Assembly (NCBI GenBank): GCA_963728925.1
Contig: CAVSMB010000016.1
Coordinates: 1-16,464 of the forward strand
Origin: JBBPZA01 sp963728925
GTDB taxonomy: Bacteria; Actinomycetota; Thermoleophilia; Solirubrobacterales; Solirubrobacteraceae
Length of the DNA: 16,464 nt
Direction: 5' to 3'
The position numbers were made by a program, and so were the translations under genes. Positions 1 through 5,486 of this stretch are shown here, piece after piece. Positions within the stretch are counted from its first letter, which is position 1. The number at the start of each line of letters is the position of its first letter. The notes below the pieces were generated by a model. It saw only the letters and a program-made list of their open reading frames with translations, was not told the DNA's origin and did no database searches.

Positions 1-320
1 CCCAGGCGGCGACGGTGACCAGTCGGCGGCGGCGGTGATTCCGGTCGGCCGCCCCGCCAGCACGATGCGGCCGCGGTCGTCGACGTCGGCGTCGACGAGG
101 TTGTCGTAGCCGAGCAAGCGGGCGAGAAGGCCTGCGCGCAACCGCGGTTGGTGCCCGCGTGCTTGACGACGATCACGTCGTACGTGGTGGCGAGGATCAT
201 CGTTCCGCCGGCCTTGGCGTCCGGGCCGGCACGCGTGGTCTTGTCGTCGTCGCTCCCGCATCCGGCCGCCGCGACCACGACGGCGCCGAGGGCGAGGGCC
301 GCGCCGCGGACGCGCTTCAC
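1..320 (-). pseudogene. Broken lipoprotein gene, TupA-like start joined to an ABC-ATPase-like tail
   Basis: From a GTG at 320 the minus strand encodes a lipoprotein signal peptide (KRVRG, a hydrophobic stretch, then lipobox VAAAGC with Cys about residue 21) followed by an Asp/Lys linker and GGTMILATT. That last motif resembles the start of mature tungstate-binding TupA proteins. Beyond about position 140 the good codon pattern moves to another frame, which reads LLARLLGYDNLVDADVDDRG and then IVLAGRPTG, resembling the regulatory tail of molybdate/tungstate ABC ATPases. TupA and TupC are separate proteins in the family, so I infer a deletion that removed most of TupA, all of the permease and the ATPase core, plus a frame change. 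The gene runs off the left edge. The lipoprotein signal is clear; the Tup assignment rests on short motifs and is tentative. Confidence 0.45.
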
Positions 321-472
321 GCCGCAGTCCGTGCCGCCCCGGCGTCCGCCACGTCGTACCCGCCCAGCCGGTCGAGGCGGTCGGCGACCTCGGTCCGGGC
401 GATGGCGTCGACGACCGGCGCGAGGTCATCGACCCGTCGCTCGTCGACCGCAAGCTCGAACGGCTCCGGAGG
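321..472 (-). pseudogene. C-terminal fragment of a PBP-like (molybdate-type) domain protein
   Basis: Directly after the TGA of the CDF gene, in the same frame, the minus strand stays open for about 50 codons and ends in TGA at the GTG of the next gene. It reads PEPFELAVDERRVDDLAPVV, then continues to RLDRLGGYDVADAG. The order (FEL, short helix, 'LGGYD', small tail) matches the end of the PBP-like domain (PF12727) of molybdate/tungstate regulators and MoeA-type proteins. No start codon or N-terminal part is present, so this is a scrap and not a functional gene. In related genomes such a regulator often precedes tupA, which fits the lipoprotein start that follows. The match was made by eye on a short stretch. 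Confidence 0.4.
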
Positions 473-1153
473 TCAGTTGCGGCGGACGGTGCTCCAGCTC
501 TCCCAGGTGATCCGCAGGATCAGCGCGCTGATGGCCAGGCCGATGATCGGGTCGGCGATCGGGGCGCCAAGTGCGACGGCGATCGCCGAGAGGATCACGC
601 CGGCGGAGACGAGCGCGTCGCTGCGGGCGTGGTGCCCGTCGGCGACCAGCGCGGCGCTGTCGAGTCGCCGGCCGCCGCCGAGTCGCACCCGCGCAGCGAT
701 CGCGTTGCCGATGACGCCGACGGCGCCGGCGAGGCCGAGCGCGAGCAGATGCTCGGGCGCCAGCGGATTGACGATCCGCTCGACCGCGAACGCGCCGGCG
801 ACCACGGCGCTGACCAGGATGGCCAGGACCACCGCAAGGCCCGCGCCGCGCTCGGCGCGATCTGAGCGCAGCAAGAAAGCGGCGGCGAGCGGCACCGCGG
901 TCAGCGCGTCGCCGGCGTTGTGGATGAGGTCGGCCAGCAGCGCGACGCTGCCGGTGGCCACGTAGATCGCTGCCTGGGCAGCAGCGGTGACACCGAGCAG
1001 GGCGAGCGAGAGGCCGACCACGCGCAGCCCGTCGCGGGAGCGCTTTATCGACGGGTCGACGAGGCCGTGGCTGTGACCACGCCCCTCGTCCGGATCGTGG
1101 CGATGGTCGTGAGCGTGCGGGTGCCCCCCACTGGTGAACGGGTTGGAGCTCAT
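473..1153 (-). CDS. CDF family cation efflux protein (Zn/Co/Cd type), short C-terminus
   Basis: This 226-aa inner-membrane proton-coupled exporter probably moves Zn(II), and possibly Co or Cd, out of the cytoplasm. The N-terminus is His-rich (HPHAHDHRHD, residues 11-20, and GHSHG, 26-30), a usual cytoplasmic metal-collecting tail. Six hydrophobic segments follow. The two transport-site motifs are present: HNAGD (H78, D82) in TM2 and HARSD (H175, D179) in TM5. The ATG at 1153 overlaps the stop of the upstream arsR-type gene by ATGA, so the pair is translationally coupled. The protein stops just after TM6 (WESWSTVRRN) and lacks the roughly 80-residue cytoplasmic dimer domain of ordinary CDFs. 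CTD-less CDFs exist, but the foreign fragment directly after this stop makes loss by deletion possible. A longer upstream in-frame start at 1579 would run through the repressor gene and is rejected. Confidence 0.9.
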   Translation of the reverse strand: MSSNPFTSGGHPHAHDHRHDPDEGRGHSHGLVDPSIKRSRDGLRVVGLSLALLGVTAAAQAAIYVATGSVALLADLIHNAGDALTAVPLAAAFLLRSDRAERGAGLAVVLAILVSAVVAGAFAVERIVNPLAPEHLLALGLAGAVGVIGNAIAARVRLGGGRRLDSAALVADGHHARSDALVSAGVILSAIAVALGAPIADPIIGLAISALILRITWESWSTVRRN

Positions 1154-1521
1154 GCGGTCACCGCTGCCCCGCCCGCCTCGCGGGTGCGTCCGACGAGCCC
1201 GAGCTTGAGATGCTCGACGTGGGAGATCGCCTCGTCGATCAGGTGCGCGACGTGGTCGTCGTGCAGGTCGTAGACCACGCGGCGGCCGTCGCGCCGCCCG
1301 ACCACGAACCCGAGGTGGCGCAGCAGCCGCAGCTGGTGGGAGACCGCAGATGGCTCCATCCCAACCGCGTCGGCCAGCTCGTTGACGCTCGACGCGCCCG
1401 AGCGCAGGCGCCCGAGGATGCGCACGCGGCTCGGCGTGGCGAGCGCCTGCATGGTCTCGGCAACCGCGCCGGCGAACTCGTCCTCGAGCTGGTCTGTATG
1501 GCGGAGGCGGCCGTGAGCCAT
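1150..1521 (-). CDS. ArsR/SmtB-family metal-sensing repressor, alpha5 zinc-site type
   Basis: This 123-aa winged-helix repressor should release operator DNA on binding Zn(II) or a similar divalent ion and so derepress the coupled CDF exporter. The HTH is visible at about residues 45-70 (SVNELADAVGMEPSAVSHQL). Helix alpha5 carries D88-x-H90-x10-H101-x2-H104, exactly the spacing of the interfacial zinc ligands of CzrA/SmtB. It has no Cys-x-Cys arsenic site (no CVC in alpha3), so it is not the arsenic sensor of the neighbouring locus. Its stop overlaps the CDF start by four bases. A -10-like TATAGT lies 8 nt before the ATG, so the message is probably leaderless, and repeated GTTCAG elements sit just upstream as a likely autoregulatory operator. 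The family call is secure; the exact metal is inferred from the motif and the partner. Confidence 0.92.
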   Translation of the reverse strand: MAHGRLRHTDQLEDEFAGAVAETMQALATPSRVRILGRLRSGASSVNELADAVGMEPSAVSHQLRLLRHLGFVVGRRDGRRVVYDLHDDHVAHLIDEAISHVEHLKLGLVGRTREAGGAAVTA

Positions 1522-1529
1522 GCCCGCCC

Positions 1530-1566
1530 ACTATAGCTGCAGCTTCGTTCAGGTGTTCAGCTGCAC
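1530..1566 (-). promoter_or_regulatory. Promoter/operator of the SmtB-like repressor and CDF operon
   Basis: Reading on the minus strand, a -10-like TATAGT (1530-1535) ends 8 nt before the ATG at 1521. On the plus strand the DNA just upstream holds two GTTCAG copies (1547-1552 and 1555-1560) separated by GT, each containing the GTTCA half-site common in ArsR/SmtB operators. They are flanked by AGCTGCA at 1535-1541 (part of the palindrome AGCTGCAGCT) and again at 1559-1565. The half-sites are in direct rather than inverted orientation, which is unusual for this family. The -35 candidate (TGAACA, minus strand) is weak. Confidence 0.45.
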
Positions 1567-1605
1567 GGACGTCGGGCAATCGCTCGGGGCAGGCGCAGGA
1601 GCGGG

Positions 1606-2397
1606 TCAGGCGGGCCGACGGGCGCGGATGATCGCCGACGCCGCGTGCTCGTGGACGCGGTGGGTCTCGGCGATCTCAACGTGCTCGAAGCCGGCGGCGC
1701 GCAGGCCCTGCTCGTACTGGCGGCGGGTCAAGGCGCCGGAGACGCAGGCGGTCCATTGCTGCATGTCGCTCCTCGTCGCCTCGTCCATGTCCTCGTCGGC
1801 GACGACGTCGCTTACGGCGAAGCGGCCGCCGGGACGAAGAACGCGGGCCGCCTCGCGCAGCACGCGCGGCTTGTCGCCGGACAGGTTGATGACGCAGTTG
1901 GAGATGACGACGTCGACGGATTCGTCGGGGAGCGGCACCGCCTCGATCTCGCCCTTGAGGAACTCGACGTTCCAGAGGCCGGCCTTCCGGGCGTTCCCCC
2001 GGGCCAGCTCGAGCATCTCGTCGGTCATGTCCACTCCGTAGGCGGCGCCTGAGGGGCCGACCCGCTTGGCCGACAGCAGCACGTCGCCTCCCGCGCCCGA
2101 GCCGAGGTCGAGCACCGTGTCCCCTTCGCCCAGCTGGACGATCGCCGTGGGGTTGCCGCAGCCCAGCGACGCTTCGAGCGCCGCGGCCGCGTCGGGATCG
2201 CGCAGCTCGTCGCCGTAGAGGCCGGCCCCGAAGACCCCGGTGGCGTCCGCCGGGTCGGCCGTCTCCCGGCCGCACCCGCAGCCTCCGCTGTCGCTCCCGC
2301 CGCAGCAGGCCGTGCCCCCCTCGGCAGCCTGACGTGCCGCCGAGGCGTAGCGCTCGCGCACCTGCTCGCGGATGTCCTCGATCAGTTGCTCAGCCAT
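1606..2397 (-). CDS. arsM: Arsenite S-adenosylmethionine methyltransferase ArsM
   Basis: This 263-aa cytosolic enzyme transfers methyl groups from SAM to trivalent arsenic, giving mono-, di- and trimethylated species. The SAM-binding motif I is VLDLGSGAGGD (residues 95-105). The conserved As(III)-binding cysteines are in typical contexts: C80 (SLGCGNP), C168 (SNCVINLS) and C218 (TACVSGA). An additional Cys-rich N-terminal patch, CCGGSDSGGCGCG (31-43), is common in ArsM proteins. The ATG at 2397 has a good Shine-Dalgarno (GGAGGAG on the minus strand, 2406-2412, 8 nt spacer) and lies inside the end of arsR, a 16-nt overlap, so the two genes form one operon. The length is normal for the family. 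A longer in-frame extension towards 2685 falls inside arsR and is not used. Confidence 0.95.
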   Translation of the reverse strand: MAEQLIEDIREQVRERYASAARQAAEGGTACCGGSDSGGCGCGRETADPADATGVFGAGLYGDELRDPDAAAALEASLGCGNPTAIVQLGEGDTVLDLGSGAGGDVLLSAKRVGPSGAAYGVDMTDEMLELARGNARKAGLWNVEFLKGEIEAVPLPDESVDVVISNCVINLSGDKPRVLREAARVLRPGGRFAVSDVVADEDMDEATRSDMQQWTACVSGALTRRQYEQGLRAAGFEHVEIAETHRVHEHAASAIIRARRPA

Positions 2398-2738
2398 CGC
2401 TGGAACTCCTCCAGTGCCTCGGGGACGACGTAGTAGTAGGCCCACAGCCCGCGCCGCTCGGAGTCGACCAGCCCGGCGCCGCGCAGGATCTTGAGGTGAT
2501 GGGACACGGTGGGTTGCTCGACGTCGAAGAGCGGCGTCAGCTCGCACACGCAGACCTTGCCGGCGTGCTTGCGCAGCACGTCGACGAGCTGCGGGCGGAT
2601 GGGGTCGCCGAGGGCCTTGGCGACGCCGGCCATCCGCTCGGCCTCGAGCCGCTGGACGTCGGGATACACGACCGGCTCGCAGCACCGCTGCCCCGCCGGG
2701 CGCTTCGTCTTGGGCGTGATCTGCTCATCGATCAGCAT
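2382..2738 (-). CDS. arsR: Arsenic-responsive repressor ArsR (N-terminal CC plus CVC site)
   Basis: This 118-aa winged-helix repressor probably controls both arsM and the divergent phosphatase-aquaporin genes. The core reads VAKALGDPIRPQLVDVLRKH, then VCVCEL with C63 and C65, then the recognition helix QPTVSHHLKIL. E. coli ArsR uses three cysteines in CVCDLC; here the third is Thr, but an N-terminal pair C19-C20 (RCCEP) is present, as in the Corynebacterium glutamicum ArsR type, where an N-terminal CC pair plus one helix cysteine bind As(III). I chose ATG 2738 because it sits 7 nt after a -10-like element. An upstream ATG at 2774 lies inside the operator and the divergent promoter. The family is certain; As(III) as inducer is inferred from the cysteines and from arsM. 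Confidence 0.93.
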   Translation of the reverse strand: MLIDEQITPKTKRPAGQRCCEPVVYPDVQRLEAERMAGVAKALGDPIRPQLVDVLRKHAGKVCVCELTPLFDVEQPTVSHHLKILRGAGLVDSERRGLWAYYYVVPEALEEFQRWLSN

Positions 2739-2791
2739 CGATCTATAGATATCGATTGAAGCGACACATGTCAATGGATATCTTTCGCGGC
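2737..2791. promoter_or_regulatory. Shared divergent ars promoter and ArsR operator
   Basis: A near-perfect inverted repeat, GATATCGATTGA (2748-2759) and TCAATGGATATC (2771-2782), has 11 of 12 pairs matching around an 11-nt spacer. Rightwards, TTGAAG (2756-2761), 17 bp, TATCTT (2779-2784) and 7 nt lead to ATG 2792. Leftwards, consensus TTGACA (2774-2769), 17 bp, TATCTA (2751-2746) and 7 nt lead to ATG 2738. Each repeat arm covers the -35 of one promoter and most of the -10 of the other, so one bound ArsR dimer could silence both directions. Both transcripts should start at or next to the start codon. A further ATCGAT pair (2737-2742, 2751-2756) may give a second overlapping site. Confidence 0.75.
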
Positions 2792-3511
2792 ATGGAGCGG
2801 GTCGCCGTCATCACCGACATCCACGGCAACCTCGCCGCGCTCCAAGCCGTCCTCGCGGAGCTCGATGGGCGGGGCGTCAGCGAGATCTACTGCGGCGGCG
2901 ACCTCGTCGGGTACGGCCCCCACCCGAACGCGGTCTGCCGCCTGATCGAGGAACGCGCGATCCCGACGATCTACGGCAACTACGACTACGCGATCGGGCG
3001 CGACCTCGAGGACTGTGGCTGCGCCTACGTCGATCGCCAAGACCGCGAGCTCGGCCAGCGCTCGGTCGACTGGACGCTCGCGAACACCGACTCGCGCTCG
3101 AAGGCCTTCATGCGCAAGCTTCCCTTCGACCTGCGCTTCGATCTGGGCCCCAGCCGCGTCCGGCTCGTGCACGGCTCTCCGCGCAAGGTCAACGAGTACC
3201 TCTTCGAGGAGAAGCCCGCACGCCTCTACGAGCGTCTGGCCCGAGAGGCCGGCTCCGACGTGCTCGTCTTCGGCCACACCCACAAGCCCTGGATCCACGA
3301 GTACGGGGGCGTGCGCTTCGTGAACTGCGGGTCGGTCGGCAAGCCGAAGGACGGCGACCCCCGCGCCGCCTTCGCGGTGCTCGACCTCCGCGCCGACGAG
3401 GTGGTCGCCTCGATCGAGCGGGTCGCCTACGACGCCGACGCCGTCGCCAAGGAGCTCGCCGCGGCCGGCCTCCCGGAGGAGTACGCCGAGAAGCTCGTCA
3501 TGGCGGCCTGA
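2792..3511 (+). CDS. Calcineurin-like metallophosphatase of the ars locus
   Basis: This 239-aa cytosolic protein of the YfcE/MPE-type metallophosphoesterase superfamily has all the metal motifs: DIHGN (D9, H11), GGDLVGYG (D37), GNYD (N63; Tyr replaces the usual His of GNHD/E), VHGSPR (H127) and FGHTH (H162, H164). A C-G-C thiol pair (C75, C77) follows the GNYD motif. The substrate is unknown. Its stop shares one base with the aquaporin start (TGATG), so the two are co-translated, and the promoter shares the ArsR operator, which places it in the arsenic regulon. Phosphatases of this kind occur in other ars islands without an agreed function as far as I know. ATG 2792 is preferred over an in-frame ATG at 2756, which lies in the operator and -35 region. 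Confidence 0.85.
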   Translation: MERVAVITDIHGNLAALQAVLAELDGRGVSEIYCGGDLVGYGPHPNAVCRLIEERAIPTIYGNYDYAIGRDLEDCGCAYVDRQDRELGQRSVDWTLANTDSRSKAFMRKLPFDLRFDLGPSRVRLVHGSPRKVNEYLFEEKPARLYERLAREAGSDVLVFGHTHKPWIHEYGGVRFVNCGSVGKPKDGDPRAAFAVLDLRADEVVASIERVAYDADAVAKELAAAGLPEEYAEKLVMAA

Positions 3512-4296
3512 TGGATGCCTCGCTGTCGCTCGCGCGGCGCGCAGGCGCCGAGGCGATCGCCGCCTTCACGCTGGTCTTCGCGGGCTGTGACGCGATCATC
3601 GCCGACGACCGCTACGACGGCGCGCTCGGGGCAGTGGGCGTCAGCCTCGCCTTCGGGTTGGTGATCATGGTCATGGTCTATGCGACCGGCCACCTCTCGG
3701 GCGCCCAGATCAACCCGGCCGTCACCATCGCCTTCGCGCTGACGCGCCACTTCCACGCTCGCGACGCGGCCGTCTACATCGGCGCCCAGCTCGCGGGAGC
3801 GACGGCGGCCGCGCTCGTGCTGCGCGGCGTGTGGACGGACAAGCCGGCGAACCTCGGCGCCACCGTGCCGAGCGTCGCCGCCGGAAGCGCGGTCCTCTAC
3901 GAGGCGGTGCTCACGGCCTTCCTCATGTTCGTGATCATGGCGGTGGCCACCGACACGCGCGCGGTCGGGGCGGGCGCCGCTATCGCCATCGGCGGCGTGA
4001 TCGGACTCGACGCGCTGTTCGGCGGCCCGGTGACCGGCGCGTCGATGAACCCGGCGCGGTCGTTCGGACCCGCGCTGGTGTCGGGCGAGTGGCGCGACTT
4101 CTGGGTCTATGTCCTCGGGCCGGTCGTCGGCGCCGGCGTGGGCGCGCTCGCCTACCAAGTCGTGCGGGGGGAGCATGCGCCTGGGCGAGAGGTCGCGTGC
4201 CAGGCGGGGAGCGCCACGCTGCCTCGGCCCGAACTGGCCGACGAGAGCGAGCCGAGCCCGGATGGCCATCCGGTTCGCAAGCTCGGGAGTCGCTGA
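3511..4296 (+). CDS. MIP-family aquaporin, probable arsenite channel (AqpS-like role)
   Basis: This 261-aa six-helix channel has both pore loops: NPAV (in GHLSGAQINPAVTIAF) and NPARS (in VTGASMNPARSFGPA). Aligning by hand with E. coli AqpZ, the selectivity filter is Phe (SLAFGL), Ala in place of His174, Ala in place of Thr183, and the conserved Arg. Loss of the filter His is a feature of wider glycerol/metalloid-permeable pores, although this Phe/Ala/Ala/Arg set does not match GlpF exactly. It is translationally coupled to the ars phosphatase and lies under the ArsR operator, so I infer passage of As(OH)3 or methylated trivalent arsenicals, as with Sinorhizobium AqpS. The roughly 45-residue hydrophilic C-terminal tail after TM6 is longer than usual and of low complexity. 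Confidence 0.9.
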   Translation: MDASLSLARRAGAEAIAAFTLVFAGCDAIIADDRYDGALGAVGVSLAFGLVIMVMVYATGHLSGAQINPAVTIAFALTRHFHARDAAVYIGAQLAGATAAALVLRGVWTDKPANLGATVPSVAAGSAVLYEAVLTAFLMFVIMAVATDTRAVGAGAAIAIGGVIGLDALFGGPVTGASMNPARSFGPALVSGEWRDFWVYVLGPVVGAGVGALAYQVVRGEHAPGREVACQAGSATLPRPELADESEPSPDGHPVRKLGSR

Positions 4297-4370
4297 ACGG
4301 GTCCCGGCTACGGACCACGGAGGAGCCGTTCGCTTACTCACGACCTCCCGGTCCGAGAACGTCGATTGTC

Positions 4371-4376
4371 TACGCT
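4371..4376 (+). promoter_or_regulatory. Putative -10 element (TACGCT) of a leaderless start
   Basis: TACGCT ends 7 nt before GTG 4384, the same spacing as in the ars promoters. No convincing -35 is visible. The placement supports GTG 4384 over the in-frame TTG at 4366. Confidence 0.35.
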
Positions 4377-4383
4377 TCCGGCG

Positions 4384-4974
4384 GTGACGCGCCGCCTCCC
4401 CTGGCTGCAGAGCTGGGCGCTGTTCGGCGCCGCGTTGCTCGCCGTGCACGAAGGCCGCTACCTGCTCGGCTACGGCGGGCATGCGGAGCAGGCGCTCGCG
4501 CGACAGGGCCACGCCTATCTCGCGTTCGCCGCTCCACTCGTCGCCATCTCGGTCGCCGCGGTGGTCGCGTGGGTCCTCGTCCGGGCGACCGGCGCTCCCG
4601 GGGTCCCGCGCGCGAGCACGCAGCCGACCAGCACCATCCGGGTCGCGGTCGCCTGCGGCGTGGCGGTCCTCGTGCTCTACGTCGGACAGGAGACGCTCGA
4701 AGGGATGCTCTCCTCCGGGCACCCCCACGGAGCGGCGGGGCTGCTCGGCGCCGGCGGATGGACGGCCGTGCCCCTCGCGGCGCTCGCCGGCGCGGCCCTC
4801 GCCATGGCGCTGCGGATCGTCGGCGAGGAGCCGGCGCTCGGGGCCGCCTTCGAGGTCGGCCTGCCGCGGCGACCGCCGCTTCCCGCGCGGGCGCCGTCAC
4901 GCGAGCCGTTCGTCCCGCGGCGCGCTCCCCTTGCGCGAAGCGGCGCCGAGCGCGCCCCTCCCCCGACGGTCTGA
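4384..4974 (+). CDS. Four-helix membrane protein of unknown function
   Basis: I do not recognise a family for this 196-aa protein. Four hydrophobic segments are visible at about residues 7-29, 45-67, 84-102 and 125-146, followed by a roughly 50-residue Pro/Arg-rich tail. Histidines and polar residues sit at membrane edges in striking motifs: HEGRYLLGYGGH (22-33), GHAYLA (42-47), and GQETLEGMLSSGHPHG (101-116). These could bind metal or haem, but that is inference. The start is GTG 4384, or TTG 4366 in the same frame; GTG is favoured by the -10-like element 7 nt upstream. The gene is followed 62 nt later by a cupredoxin-like protein in the same direction, and the two may work together at the cell envelope. 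Confidence 0.75.
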   Translation: MTRRLPWLQSWALFGAALLAVHEGRYLLGYGGHAEQALARQGHAYLAFAAPLVAISVAAVVAWVLVRATGAPGVPRASTQPTSTIRVAVACGVAVLVLYVGQETLEGMLSSGHPHGAAGLLGAGGWTAVPLAALAGAALAMALRIVGEEPALGAAFEVGLPRRPPLPARAPSREPFVPRRAPLARSGAERAPPPTV

Positions 4975-5024
4975 CGCCCGAACGGCGGGACGCCCACCGG
5001 CCTCCCGAACGACATCAGACCGAC

Positions 5025-5030
5025 AGGGAG
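5025..5030 (+). promoter_or_regulatory. Ribosome binding site of the cupredoxin-like gene
   Basis: AGGGAG lies 6 nt before ATG 5037. This is a clear Shine-Dalgarno, in contrast to the apparently leaderless genes nearby, and suggests translation from a longer message shared with the upstream membrane-protein gene. Confidence 0.6.
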
Positions 5031-5036
5031 CCCATC

Positions 5037-5486
5037 ATGAGCAGGACGACACGAATCGCGTTCGTCGCGGTCGCAGCGCTGATCGCCGTCGGCGCCGTGG
5101 TGATCTGGGCGTCGTCGCGCGACGACAAGGCGGGCGACGCCGGGCCCAAGACCGCCGCCGCGGACGCGCCCACGACCAGCACGGCGCAGACGACGAGCGA
5201 AGCGCCGGGCTCAACGAGGACCGACACCGCGCCGGCGAAGCCGGAGCCCGTGGTGCTGGGGCCCGGGAAGGTGCAGAAGATCAAGGTCCAGAAGGGCGAT
5301 CAGGTGCGCTTCGAGGCCCGCTCGCCGACCGACAACGAGGTCCACGTGCATGGCTACGACATCCTGAAGGATGCCCCCGCGGGCAAGACCATCGAGATGA
5401 GCTTCCCGGCCGACATCGAGGGCATCTTCGAGATCGAGTTCGAGCAGACCGGCGAGCAGATCGCCGAGCTCGAAGTGCGGCCGTGA
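5037..5486 (+). CDS. Membrane-anchored cupredoxin-like domain protein
   Basis: This 149-aa protein has an N-terminal membrane anchor or uncleaved signal (about residues 6-25), a Thr/Ala/Pro linker (about 28-75) and a beta-rich domain ending in TGEQIAELEVRP. The domain contains EVHVHGYD (H103, H105) at the place of the first copper-ligand His of cupredoxins, then PAGKTIEMSFPADIEG and FEIEFEQTG. The Cys/His/Met ligand loop of a type-1 copper site is absent (no Cys in the domain), so this is a cupredoxin fold without a normal blue-copper site. It may bind copper through the HxH pair or serve structurally. The domain should face the outside of the membrane. It lies 62 nt after the four-helix membrane protein. 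The fold is fairly sure, the function is not. Confidence 0.8.
   Translation: MSRTTRIAFVAVAALIAVGAVVIWASSRDDKAGDAGPKTAAADAPTTSTAQTTSEAPGSTRTDTAPAKPEPVVLGPGKVQKIKVQKGDQVRFEARSPTDNEVHVHGYDILKDAPAGKTIEMSFPADIEGIFEIEFEQTGEQIAELEVRP

Noticed and set aside
473..1579. Long form of the CDF protein starting at 1579
   Set aside because: The extra N-terminus is the SmtB-like repressor read in the wrong frame; ATG 1153 has the ATGA coupling and the His-rich start.
2756..2791. Earlier in-frame ATG of the metallophosphatase and the ATG at 2774 for ArsR
   Set aside because: Both lie within the inverted repeat or the promoter boxes; the inner starts sit exactly 7 nt after the -10 elements.
3427..4728. Minus-strand open frame of 433 codons opposite the aquaporin
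   Set aside because: Antisense to a clear MIP channel; no motifs.
3831..5486. A 551-codon plus-strand frame ending with the cupredoxin-like protein
   Set aside because: Only the last 149 codons, from ATG 5037, form a real protein; the upstream part is Arg-rich shadow of the aquaporin and membrane-protein genes.
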